Assembly (NCBI GenBank): GCA_963576725.1
Contig: OY755252.1
Coordinates: 42,921,552-42,985,551 of the forward strand
DNA length: 64,000 nucleotides
Direction of reading: 5' to 3'
Origin: Azorinus chamasolen
Lineage: Eukaryota; Mollusca; Bivalvia; Cardiida; Solecurtidae
Under the pieces are notes generated by a model. The model did not search any database. It was not told the DNA's origin and saw only the letters and a program-made list of their open reading frames with translations. A program made the translations under genes and the position numbers. How positions within the stretch are numbered: position 1 is the first letter of the stretch; every line of letters starts with the position of its first letter. Of this stretch, positions 12,561 through 24,429 are shown piece after piece.

Positions 12561-12882
12561 CAGTTGAACTTCGATAACTCGTACTTCAAGGGGCCATACA
12601 TATTAGTTCGAGATAACAGAAGTTCGAGTCATCCGGTTTCTAAAATGAACAATTTTTCACGGACACAGCTTAATACAGATCTTAAGTAATGCTGAAAGCT
12701 CCTGTAGGAGCTTTCAGCATTACTTTAGGCCTGTTTTTAAGCTGTGACATGTGTTTCTAGATTTCTGTAGCAATAAATTTTAGTTATTAATTCTATTTTG
12801 TAATTTTTGGAAGGACTGAACTTTTTGTTCGAGTTATCTCGAAGTTCGAGTTATCCGAGTTCGAGTTATCGAAGTTCAACAG
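12561..12882. mobile_element. CAGT element, family D (unit 1)
   Basis: Left end cagttgaacttcgataactc, right end gttatcgaagttcaacag. The core hairpin has taatgctgaaagctcctgta and its complement. TA precedes the left end. The end sequence resembles pogo/Tigger transposons, so it is read as their non-autonomous derivative. Confidence 0.75.
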
Positions 12883-13614
12883 CCACAATGGAAAATCGCC
12901 ATCACATGAATTCAAGACGTAGGCCCTTGTTATGCTAGGCGGAGCCTGGACCGCATTTGAAGGCAGCTCGGATCCATATGAGACGATGAGTAACAATAGC
13001 CAAGCTATTTGTCATTCGTTCAATAATTCAACTCTTATTCAATACGGAAATACGAGTCAAAACTGCATATGATGCGCATTAAAGCAGCCATTTGATTAAG
13101 GGTTGATGCATTACTATATACGACCACTTCAGGCAACATAATTACGAATAATAACCCCTATACTATATGAAGTGCGTATATAATTGGTCCAACTGCTGAT
13201 GGAAATACATTTGGCTTTTATTTTAAAATAACAATTGTTGTCTACCGACGAACAATATATCATTGTTTCATTAAGTTTAACTGTTTGACCTGTGCAGTGG
13301 TGTAATTCTATGCAGTGGTGTAATTACTGGAATCGAGCAAATAACCTTGCTGCAGCGTGGTATCTCAATGATATATTATTGAAACGGAGCATTCAAACCA
13401 GTCTAAAAATAATAAATTTTTGGCTTAACTTTGACTTTGAGAATTTCATTTGATCCAAGACACCATGAGAACATGTGTCGAAATGACTTTGCTAATACTG
13501 TAGAACAAGAGCTGCCGCTTCATCATAGATGCAAAGTCAGTTCATGTTCTGACCAATCAGATGCTTCAGAATGACCTCAGACTCAAGCAAAACGTTTCTA
13601 TACGCCAACCTAAC

Positions 13615-15464
13615 ATGAGCAGCCCTCGTAGATTCAAACTTGAAATACATTTATTTTACACCGGATTAAGGGCTACTGACCGAAACTCTTTTCACATTTG
13701 TGTCACATTTTGATAACATATGCAAACAGTTTGGAGCCAGATGAGACGCCGAATTGTTTGTCACTGTGACTGTTTTTTAAAACGAAAATAAAGAGAGATG
13801 AAATATGTAGAAGACGGCAAAGTTTGCAGACAATAGTTGGCAACGAAACAGTTAACCTATGCAACATATACGATAATGGAGCAAATAATGAGTTGCTGTG
13901 TGGTATCTGATTAACTACTTTTTAATCACTTTGATATATTATTGAAACAGACCATCCAAACAAGTTTTAAAATGTATTAAGCTGGATTTGAGACTTAATG
14001 AAGATCTAATCAGAACCAAATCAGAACCAAATCACCAAGAGAAAGTTAAATGACTTTGCTAATACTGCCGAACAAGACAAGCGGCTTCGCCAGAAACGCG
14101 GCGTAAGATCAGAGTCTTCGCAGTGTGGCATTCATTCTTTTATATAAGGAAAGCACGTGTACTGCTATTCGCAGCCGACTTGGATTCCAGATTAGACGGC
14201 TCCTAAAGGAGCGTTTTGGTCAAGGTCTTCGCTGTTTGTCATTCTAAAATCCCCTCGCAGTGTATACCCTTTATACTGAATGGCTCTATAGTGAAAACAA
14301 TGATTGATCATTTTCCTTTAACGTTTTCATTTGTCCTTTAGCGTTGTCGCATCTGTGATTGCCTATGCATATGAGACGTTGAGTAACTCGGTGTCTCATC
14401 ACGATCCAAACTGTTAGTTACTGCAGTAATGTTTTCGAAGAAAAGTAATGTGTAACAGATGACAACGTATGCAAACGACAATATTTGGCAGCGAAAGAGT
14501 TAAACTTTCAGCATTTAAAGGGTTAATCAGTATCTACAAGTATGCATTCATTAGTAAGCTTGATGAAGCTTCTCAGCTTGAAATGTGTCTGAAGTGTACA
14601 ATCTGAGTTCCAGATACTGTTTTAGATTTTAGAATGACGACAGTGTTAGTTTTTAAGCAGAGTAGACCAAGATCAGACAGCATCGAAATGGGCTGTCCTG
14701 TCAAAGTAATCTTTGCTTGTTTATGAAATGATCTATAACTGATTCTACAGTTTATGTCATGGCGAAAAATCTCCCTGCTCGTAAAATGTCATTATAAGCT
14801 GTCAGCCTATATTCATGTCATTATTTCTTACATAAGTATTCATCAGGTATAGGGACAACAGGTACATCAAACATATTAACAGGTTACATTTCGACGTTGA
14901 GAAATTTAATCGTTTAGCATAAATTGCCCTTTATTTGTTAAACCAACCCTTTTCATGCCTTTGCAAACAGAATTGACCCAGAGCATAATCAACTCTGCTT
15001 GCTTCGATCCGACAGATCCGACTCTACATATTCTGCTACTATAAACACATATTGTGTCTTCTTATTTATTCGGCTAATTGGTTTTCATAAAGGCAATATT
15101 TTTCCATTGATAAAAAGTTAAATAGAATGTAAAGCGTAATGCTGCAATTTTATTGTTCAAGAGAAGAAGGTAATGTATTCAAGAAATTATAATTGAAAGT
15201 GTGGTTTTATACTTTCGCAATTAGGCAGTAGGAATCAAAATTTGAAATCAAGCCTCAATTCCTCACTTACAATGATGAGTCATTCATGTACATACAATCG
15301 CGTAAAGTATTCTAAAGGAAACAAGTGGAAGCGAATGAATAGAATCACATTACTTTGATATTTTGAAGTGAAAGAAACCTGAATAAATATCTAATATTTT
15401 ACGCATATCTGCTTTCACATTTTAAGGTTGCGTTTTCTAGGCTCGTACAACAATTCCATTAAGG
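13615..15464. other. Part of tandem unit 1 without a second copy; hairpin remnants
   Basis: Contains decayed B-type (13690-13870, ending ggcaacgaaacagttaac; 14360-14506, ending ggcagcgaaagagttaa) and A-type (14162-14240, ggctcctaaaggagc) elements. No gene was found. Confidence 0.55.
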
Positions 15465-17634
15465 TGCCCAGCGGCAGTGGCATATTTCAGCAATGACATG
15501 TTTCTTCCAAAGCTGTCATTCAGCAGACATTAATGCGGCCTTGTGAACGGTTTGTTTGGGTAACGATTGCCTGTTTCAATAACAATGTTACTTTTCTCAT
15601 TCTAAACGTGTCTTGACTGGCATTGACTTGGATCCAGATGAAACGGTAAATATTTAGACGTCTCATCAGGATCCGAGTTAGCTGGCACTCGCTGAAGAGT
15701 TTCTCAAAGGTTTCGTCGAATCGGAAGTCAGTGAAAAGTTCAAAGATATATGAGACATAAATTTGTCCAGCATGGGAAAGTTGAACATTGACTTTAACTT
15801 TTAGCACTCTTTTCTTTGTGCCTATAGATAATCAGCAGACATTAATTTGTTCAGCATGAAAAAGTTTAATCGACAAATAATGACGTCAATGGTATATTGA
15901 ACATTTACTTAAGCATTGATCACCCTGTTCTTTATGCCCATATATTATTAGTATACATTAATTTATTCAGCATGAGAAAGTTTAATCCACAAATAATGAC
16001 GACATAGAGGGTCTTACTTGAGTGTTCATTACACATTGTTTTTATGAAACGAGTTTACTATAATGATATGACACGAGCTTTAGCGAGTGTCATATTCATA
16101 ATAGTAAACGAGTTTCATGAAAACAATGTGTAATGAACACGAATGTAAGATTCTTTTTATCACATAAGCCTGAAAATGTCACAGAAAATGAAAACGACTG
16201 TTTCGGCCATTCCTAACAAATAGCGTAGTAAAACATGAAAAGGTTTAATCGACAAATAATGACGAGACTTGTACATTGAACATTGATTTTAACATCTCGC
16301 ACTCTGTTCTTTGTACCTATAGATCATTCAATGAAAATGTTATATAGGACATGATAGCTCGTGGTGGATATCATTGTGACGTATAAACTGTGTACAAAAT
16401 GCCCAATTAGTGAGGAATCATATTGTTAAATGTATAGACATGTAAACAATTACAATCTATGGAAAAAGAATGGGTTTGGTTATTTAGATCAACAATGTAG
16501 ACTCTGTTCAGGTGTCAATGTAAGCTTAGCTTTGAAAAAAAAGTGATTACGATTAACTAGAAACGAGCATAGATTACAATACTACAGAGCACTGTAAACG
16601 ATTGGTTCAGCAAACAGTGCAGGCCCTGTTCAGAGATGTCCGCCAACAGCCTTCTTATCTGGGTCTTCATTGTGTGTTCGTGTCCCATCTATCGGATCAC
16701 AGAAATAAATAGAAAACTATTTAGTGTAGTTCAATGCAGTTCGAAAGCATTGAAAACAGTTCCTAAAGGAGTTTTCGGCCTTGTCTGTATAACCTCCGAG
16801 TTAATTCTTTAACAACTTGCAGGTACTTTATAGAAACATTTTGACGCATTTATGAACAGGGTAGATATAGATCAGACAGCTAGTGTCGTAGCTGTAGTAT
16901 AGGAGTCTGTTCTGGTTGTTTATATATTACAAATCTGGTTATTTCATGTTACTCGTGGCAATTAATATTAAAACTCAAGATTGATATATGTATTCATAAT
17001 ACGGATTAGTCTTGCACGAACACATAGTTATGCAGAGGTCCCGATAAGATACGTAAATTGTAACATTTTGAAAAATAGCTCTTCATTTCACCACCATACC
17101 CTATATTGCGACCAACCTTTAGAATCGTCTCTTCGAGACGATTCTAAAGGGTGTTCACAGTATAGGTTTTGGTGGAGAAATGACGATTTTAGTATTTGGG
17201 TATGCACCTTTTTCTGTAGCTCTGCAGCTAGTCTGATTTTCCCGCTCATTGGATTTCGTTCTATGCAAATGGGGTTGATTTCCCCAAGAAATGTTGATGG
17301 ATCGAACAATCAAAATAATTCTTCATTTGTTTGTTAATAAATACACAATGTGGTTGAAACCATGTGTAACTACGCTCGTTGTCAATATTTGCCATATATT
17401 TACATGTCTAACTGTCTAAAAAGACGTAAACTAATAGCTGAACTCTTTCGCTGTCATGTTTTGTCGTCTGTAACATTTGTCGTCTGCTAGTCTTCTTCCG
17501 TAGTTTTAAACAAATCATGATAACAACAACAGCCAGTTTGGATCCTGGTGGGTCTCCGAGTTACTCAGCATTTCATCTGGATCCAAACTGTTATAGGTAA
17601 ATCGCATACAAAAAAGCAATTTGCGGTGACAGAA

Positions 17635-17884
17635 TTAACTCTTCGCTTGCTGAATTTTAAAACACATTTCTCTTTTTTTACCCATGTCCTGTTGTATAAT
17701 TAGATATATCTTCACTGTGTACAAGTATATCGCCGTGTAATCACTGCTGTGGAGTGCACTGGTTGCACAATCAACTTGTAAATAGTGCAGACCCAGATGA
17801 GACAGCTCCTGCAGGAGCTGTCTCATCTGGGTCTTCACTATTTACAGGTAGGTATATTGACGTGAATAGCAAGCGAAGGGTTAA
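17635..17884. mobile_element. TTAA element, family E, 250 bp (unit 2)
   Basis: Tandem-duplication partner of 11584-11833 with both TTAA ends intact (right end gcgaagggttaa). Confidence 0.88.
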
Positions 17885-18603
17885 CTTCTAATGCCTTTTT
17901 TTATAAACGTTATTCCCAGCAGTGCATCGTGCACTACTGTTTTCGAGTAATAGTTCATACGCTTTGAGAAAATGTGTTGATCGGTGGAAGTTTTAGGTCG
18001 AATTATTGGCAATTGGAATGCGATTAATAAATGTGTTATTAACGCACTTCTATTCATTCCATTGTTTTCCTATTCCAAACTGGAAATATAGTCGGGTGGT
18101 GCTTAGTAAATAAACATTAAGCATTGAAAAATAAACATAGAATAATAAATAAATCTTTTTAATCCTCTACCTGATAACCGAATCTTTTTAATACTTTTGC
18201 AAACAGACTAGACCAATAATCAGATAGTTATTGTAAGCTATCTGAATAGGAATCGCGCTGTACATTTATATATTATATAACGCATTCTCTATTGCTTGGC
18301 ATGGCATGGCAATAAAACCTTCCTTACTGTTTTGTATAATTTGATACAAAAAGGTAATGCTATTAATATTGATAATAGGTGGGATTTGAACGAAACTTTG
18401 GCGTTTTCGTGTTACTATCTGTATTATTTTCTGCATTTCTTTCGTCACGTACTAAGCTATCAATTAAAATCTAACAATTAAACTTCTTTTGACAGGTCGT
18501 TTTAGATTTTTACTGTACTTGCCCGAATCGTAATTACTCGTTGGTTTCCGGCCAACTCGGAATAATTAGCCGAAATGTTCCGATTGTGCTTACATCGTAT
18601 ATA

Positions 18604-18916
18604 CAGTTGAACTTTGATAACTCGAACTTCAAGGGACCATACATATTAGTTCGAGATAACAGAAGTTCGAGTCATCCGGTTTCTAAAATGAACAATTTCT
18701 CAAGGACATAGCTTAATACAGATCTAAAGTAATGCTGAAAGCTCCTGTAGGAGCTTTCAGCATTACTTTAGACCTGTATTAAGCTGTGACATGTGTTTCT
18801 AGATTTCTGTAGCAATAAATTTTAGTTATTAATTCTGCTTTTTGTTCGAGTTATCTCGAAGTTCGAGTTATCTCGAAGTTCGAGTTATCCGAGTTCGAAT
18901 TATCGAAGTTCAACAG
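18604..18916. mobile_element. CAGT element, family D (unit 2)
   Basis: Duplicate of 12561-12882: cagttgaactttgataactc to tatcgaagttcaacag, same aaagctcctgtaggagcttt centre. Confidence 0.75.
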
Positions 18917-19640
18917 CAACACCTAATGCCACAATGGAAAATCGCCATCACATGAATTCAAGACGTAGGCCCTTGTTATGCTAGGCGGAGCCTGGACCGC
19001 ATTTGAAGGCAGCTCGGATCCATATGTGACGATGAGTAACAATAGCCAAGCTATTTTTCATTCGATCAATAATTCAACTCTTATTCAATACGGAAATACG
19101 AGTCAAAACTGCATCTGATGCGCATTAAAGCAGCCATTTGATTAAGGGTTGATGCATTACTATATACGACCACTTCAGGCAACATAATTACGAATAATAA
19201 CCCCTGTACTGTATGAAGTGCGTATATAATTGGTCCAACTGCTGATGGAAATACATTTGGCTTTTATTTTAAAATAACAATTGTTGTCTACCGACGAACA
19301 ATATATCATTGTTTCATTAGGTTTAACTGTTTGACCTATGCAGTGGTGTAATTACTGGAATCGAGCAAATAACCTTGCTGCAGCGTGGTATCTCAATGAT
19401 ATATTATTGAAACGGAGCATTCAAACCAGTCTAAAAATAATAAATTTGGCTTAACTTTGACTTTGAGAATTTCATTTGATCCAAGACACCATGAGAACAT
19501 GTGTCGAAATGACTTTGCTAATACTGTAGAACAAGAGTTGCCGCTTCATCATAGATGCAAAGTCAGTTCATGTTCTGACCAATCAGATATTTCAGAATGA
19601 CCTCAGACTCAAGCAAAACGTTTTTATACGCCAACCTAAC

Positions 19641-20029
19641 AAGGGTGGTCGTACATTGGCTTTTGTCCGTCAACAGTTTGTTTGTCTGCCGTTTTCTTGG
19701 AAAACTATCTAACGGATATTAATGAAACGTCACACAAATCTTTAACGCATCAATATCTGAAGCTGAGTCGATTCTGAGGTTCATTTGATTTGTCGTTGTG
19801 GAGTTATGGCACTTGCACTTAAAAATAATGCAAATATATGCAAATACAACGAAGGTCGTGACTTTTTTTTATTTTAATTGATATTTACTTCCAATTTTTT
19901 TATAAGATATTACCTTAATATGGATTTTCGCACATACTGCACGGGTTTATATGTCATTTCATTATAATGTTATGGCCCTTGAACTTTGTGCGTTCGTTGC
20001 TTTGTTCGTCGGTCGAAACCCGAATAAAT
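19641..20029. other. No gene; unclassified repeat-like sequence
   Basis: Starts aagggtggtcgtacattggc and includes attgatatttacttccaat and gttatggcccttgaacttt. It resembles the type of dispersed repeat at 6213-6890 only loosely. Confidence 0.35.
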
Positions 20030-20720
20030 ATCTAATATTTCAAAGAATGACAAATTTCTTTTTCCAACAGTAATTCAGCAGACCTTGATATGGCTTTGCG
20101 AACGCTTTATGTTACTAACGAGACTGTGTCTGTTTTAATCTAGATGTACTATTCTCATGCTCAGTGTGTCTTGACTGGCATTGACTTCCATCCATATTAG
20201 GCGCTGAGTATCCAGATATTTCATCTTGACTGTCATTGGCTTCCACCCATATTAGGCGCTGAGTATCCAGATATTTCATCTTGACTGTCATTGACTTCCA
20301 CCCATATTAGGCGCTGAGTATCCAGATATTTCATCTTGACTTGCGTTGACTTCCAACCATATTAGGCACTAAGTATCCAGATATTTCATCTTGACTTGCA
20401 CTGATTTCCATCCAGATTAGACGTTGAGAACCCAGATGTTTCACGAGGATCAAAGCTGTTAGACATTTGGTCAATATTTTCTCAAACACATAATCAGATG
20501 GAAAGTCAGAGAAAAGTTCAGAGATTGAGCATACATTATTTTCCCAGCATGGGATAGGTTTAATTGATCAATAATGTCGACAGTTGTATAGAAAGAACAT
20601 CGACTTTAACGTGTCTCACTCTGTTCTCTGTAGATAATTATACAATGAAACATGTAGGAAATGACAGATCATGGATATTATTGTGGTGTCTAAACTCTAA
20701 ACTGTGTACAGAATACTCAG
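20030..20720. repeat. Tandem unit 3, diverged and short
   Basis: Several blocks recur in the order seen in unit 2: gaataaatatctaatatt, ttcagcagac, gtgtcttgactggcattgac, gtcagagaaaagttcagaga, cactctgttct, and aaactgtgtaca. It is clearly related but much more diverged than units 1 and 2. Confidence 0.7.
20171..20445. repeat. 55-bp minisatellite, five units
   Basis: Units start at 20171, 20226, 20281, 20336 and 20391, each 55 bp, opening ttgact(g/t)gcattgactt and containing attaggcgctgagtatccag. Units 1 and 2 of the larger array carry the equivalent segment (gtcttgactggcattgac) only once. Confidence 0.9.
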
Positions 20721-20849
20721 TTATAGTTCGATTTTGACCCGTGAGCTGTGACTTTTGGGACCAGTCCACCCGTAGAGGTAAAACGCGTCAAAATCCATGT
20801 ATTTGTTCCGGAGTTACCTGCGGTTATACAGACAAGTAATAAGCATATA

Positions 20850-21053
20850 CCACAAAACCTCTCTATAACGGCTACTGAATTGTGTTAATTAGTTGGTATT
20901 TTAGGGCAGATGGCTGCTTAAAGCAAGGTGAAAGTAAAACAGAACGCTCCTATAGGAGCGTTCTGTTTTACTTTCACCTTGCTTTAAGCAGCCACATGCC
21001 TTTAACACAAAATACTTGATTTAATTTGTGGCCGTTATAGAGAGGTTTTACTG
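20850..21053. mobile_element. CAGT element, family C, 204 bp
   Basis: Almost perfect full-length palindrome: aaaacctctctataacggct ... ccgttatagagaggttttac. Core aacgctcctataggagcgtt. Length equals that of 35908-36111. Confidence 0.8.
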
Positions 21054-22130
21054 TATATACTAATACTGCACGATTACTACGAGTTTCTTGTGACAATCAT
21101 TGTCCACCTACCCATAAATTAGAATGGTTGCAACTTCTATAAATAGAAAATTGCAGTCACGGCTCAGCACTCGAAATCAAACTATAGTTGGGGATTATAT
21201 AGTTACGGTACGGACAGATATGACGCATAAATTTAAACATTTTCAAGAATAGCTCCTTTATTTCTCAATCAAACCCCATACTGTAACCTCTCTATAGAGT
21301 TTGGTGGAGAAATGACGATTTTAGTATTTGGGTACGCATCTTTATCCGTAACTCTGTGTTAACATTCGTAATTCGTAATATAAGCGAAAACATACAATAA
21401 ATTATTTATATCAAGAATAGAATATCTAATTTTGATATAAACTGATACAGTTTCTAGTCATACAAATATGATAATAGATAAACAAGAATCACGTGACCAC
21501 ATATGAGGTTAAATATGCATACCTGTAATAAATTAATGAATATGAACATTAAATTTTAGGAATCGGACTTGTTAAAAATCTATTTTATTACTTATAGATC
21601 AAGAAAGGTAATGTAGATTCGACTATCTATAGGCTCTGTCCTGGTTTTGAGTAAGCTCTTGTTTAACAAATAGAAAACTGAAAGTAATTAGGACAATCGA
21701 CAGCATGCTGTTGCGAAATACATTCAGACAGAGTCCATTGGAGAATGTCGTTATTTTAAAGAACTAAGTTATCCTCGTAATAAATAACATTATTTTAACA
21801 CTTTCCTCCATAGAAACGCCATTCACACCTTTGCAGATACACCCATGTTAGCTGGCTCTGGTAGACGCTGTTTGATCAGGGTCTGCTGTGTTTGCTTATG
21901 AAATTATATAGACCTGGTCCTACGATTTATTTCTTAGCCCCCCCCCCCCCCATTAAAATAAATAAATATACGTTCATGAACCAATGTTAATTAGGGAACG
22001 TTTTGAACTATTTCGATGGCAGTGACGAATCTGTTTTCATCCTGCGTTTAACCATGCAAGTAACTAGGTATCTAATCAGGATCCAAACTTGTTTATGACT
22101 ATTATATGTTTGTGACAAATAAAAGGCAAC

Positions 22131-22350
22131 TTAACCCATTTGCGACCAGTGGATTCTTCCATGTTTATATATTGGATTAGTCCATTTTTTATCTAAGTGG
22201 TGTCTGGCCTAAATTTTCAATTTCGTTTTGTTTAATATTGAAATTCCTATCAGCAAACTCTGATCAGACGCCGCATTATGCGGCGTCTGATCAGAGTCTA
22301 CACTGTTTGCCTACGTCCCATATATGGTATCCTGGGAGCAAATGGGTTAA
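22131..22350. mobile_element. TTAA element, 220 bp, right-arm copy
   Basis: Inverted-arm partner of 2142-2360, with the same TTAACCCATT...AATGGGTTAA ends and the same central hairpin with gccgcattatgcggc. Confidence 0.85.
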
Positions 22351-23351
22351 AGCTTTCAAACTAAAGCTAACAACAAACCCTACAGACGACAAAAAGGCAG
22401 CGAAAGAATTAAACCTAGAGCAATTTGAATCCAACAAAGTAGTTTGTTAATTACCTTACAGGTATCAAGAGTTTTTTGAAGAATAAACTCCATTTTGAAT
22501 GCATAATTCAGTTAGGCATGCATTTTTTATGCTTTCGGAAGTTACGCATCAAATGCAAGGTTTCGTATTCGATAAAATATCACAAAATTTATTACAAAAC
22601 AAAAAACTATGAAATCCCAAAATATTGCTGACAAAAATGCCTTCTGTCAAGATCTACGCAATTTATTTCTTCAGTCGCCCTGTTCTCCAAAGTGAATGAG
22701 CGTAACCCTTAGCCTGTTACACTTGATCTGATGAGTATTTTGAAATAGTCTGGGACTTGATGATACGCCGAATAAATCGGCATGCCATTAGGTTATAAGC
22801 TGTTGGGCACTCAGTTAAAGGTTTCACAACAGCTTTATAGCGAATCAGCAGGAAGCACACATTCAACAGTTCGGTGTTTAAGTTGACATCCTGTCTACAA
22901 CATGCTAAGGGTAAAATGATATTATTTTGGCATGGGATATTCAAGTTCCTGGAACGTGTTTGGCCCATGGTTTCAACCTTTTAACACTCATGTACTAGAA
23001 TTTCTAACACATTGTAATCCCAGAACAGAGGGCATCTAGAGGAGCACTCTGATCGGGGTATGCACTTCTTATCATTCAAAGTCCTGTAACAATTTAAAGC
23101 CTCTCAGGCTGAATGGACTCTACAGTTGAACACTGATGGGCTATTCCACTCCGAACATTCAGCGATGAAAGGGTTAAAAACTTAAAACCATATGAGAGAT
23201 AGCTTAACAGAGCTCCAGATAAGATACGTAAATTAAAACATTTTAAAGAATAACTTCTTTATTTCTCCAACATTGTCACTGTCTTTATTTTTCTATTGAT
23301 AGTGTAGCCGGGTTGAGATTGTGGTGAAACAGTTGATAGGTTTTACTGTGT

Positions 23352-23424
23352 GGCTTGGTAGCTCGGACGGTAGAGTTTTGGTATGGTAAGCCAGAGGCAT
23401 TGGGTTCGAGTCCCAGTCGGGTCA
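23352..23424 (+). tRNA. tRNA-like sequence, anticodon GGU
   Basis: 73 nt with acceptor GGCTTGG/TCGGGTC, D arm GCTC..GAGT, loop ATGGTAA and T loop TTCGAGT. No CCA follows (cacaacatttt). It is the inverted-arm partner of 1075-1143 but without the deletion. Confidence 0.55.
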
Positions 23425-23586
23425 CAACATTTTTACCATGTTACATTTGGCGCCCAAAGTTAATAACCCACAGGGTGACTTATAGGAAGATTATATGAAG
23501 ATAATTTGTAATAATAAGAAACTCGTGGAATATTCTTTGAATAAGAATTCGGGTGTAGCCGGGTAGAGATTGTGTTGAAACTGTGT

Positions 23587-23662
23587 GACTTGGTAGCTCA
23601 GTCGGTAGAGTGTTGGCATGGTAAGCCAGAGGCCCTGGGTTCGAGTCCCAGTCGAGTCACCA
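23587..23662 (+). tRNA. tRNA-like sequence, anticodon GGU, with encoded CCA
   Basis: Best folded copy. Acceptor GACTTGG/TCGAGTC, D arm GCTC..GAGT, anticodon stem TTGGC/GCCAG, loop ATGGTAA, T arm CTGGG/CCCAG, then A and CCA. It is the inverted-arm partner of 811-886. Perfect internal polymerase III boxes mean it could be transcribed. Confidence 0.62.
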
Positions 23663-24429
23663 TGTTAAAATACCATCTTGTATTTGAATCTGTTTATGTG
23701 CGAATTAGTTGATATGTACTTTGCAAATTTGAATAAGATGACATCGGAAACGATACGGAAGCTGCCATATTAACGAGCTACTTTCAACATGACGTGGCTG
23801 AGTCATGACTGGTGATTTAAATAAATTGGCAAATAGTGAGACATTTTGAAACGTAAAATGATTGAAACGTTAGAATTTGGTAATTTTGCTTTTCATCTGA
23901 CGATAAATATATTGCGTTTGATATAAACTATCTACCTTTTACAAATATATATCGTATTGCATATTTATAATTCATAAAAACTGCATTACATACATAATAA
24001 TGTTCATGTAAATGCACAGAAAACATTAGCTTACATATATTACCCATATGTTAAATTAAAAAATTCGGTTCTAATAAATATTAGTCTTTATTTAACTACA
24101 CAGAAAACGTTGTCTTAAATATATTAAAGATACGCAACCCTTTAAGTTTTTAGCCATATTATTGCATATAAGGGGGTCCATTTAAGCTTACGTAATAATC
24201 AAATAACAAACACGAGAATATTGATATACATATAACATTTATATTTTGTAATATATGTGTATTCCTATGAACTATATGTATAGAATATTTATTATGCACA
24301 ATATTACATATATAACAAACCCATCAGAAATACAATTTTCAACTATAATAAAATTGTGGCCGACCTTAATATTAATGATAATATTCCTGATAATTGAGAT
24401 TGTGCCACCTCAAAATGTTGCTATTCTCC

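Larger units (their letters stand above)
9381..13614. repeat. Tandem unit 1 (shared ~4.2 kb)
   Basis: Begins tgcccagcggcagtggcata and ends cgccaacctaac. It matches 15465-19640 in the same orientation with few changes; the offset drifts from 6084 to 6026 through small indels. It contains a 137-bp palindrome (9930-10066), an H-type element (11018-11115), a 250-bp TTAA element and a CAGT element. ORFs inside it are also present in unit 2 only because of the duplication. Confidence 0.92.
15465..19640. repeat. Tandem unit 2 (shared ~4.2 kb)
   Basis: Second copy of 9381-13614. The copy start follows directly after 15464, so units 1 and 2 lie head to tail with a 6.08 kb period. The last 1.85 kb of unit 1 (13615-15464) has no counterpart here. 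Contents repeat: palindrome about 16014-16148, TTAA element 17635-17884, CAGT element 18604-18916. Confidence 0.92.

Noticed and set aside
9381..19640. LTR retrotransposon with 4.2-kb direct repeats
   Set aside because: The spacer of 1.85 kb has no gag/pol coding, and the repeats fit a head-to-tail tandem duplication. A third diverged unit supports the latter.
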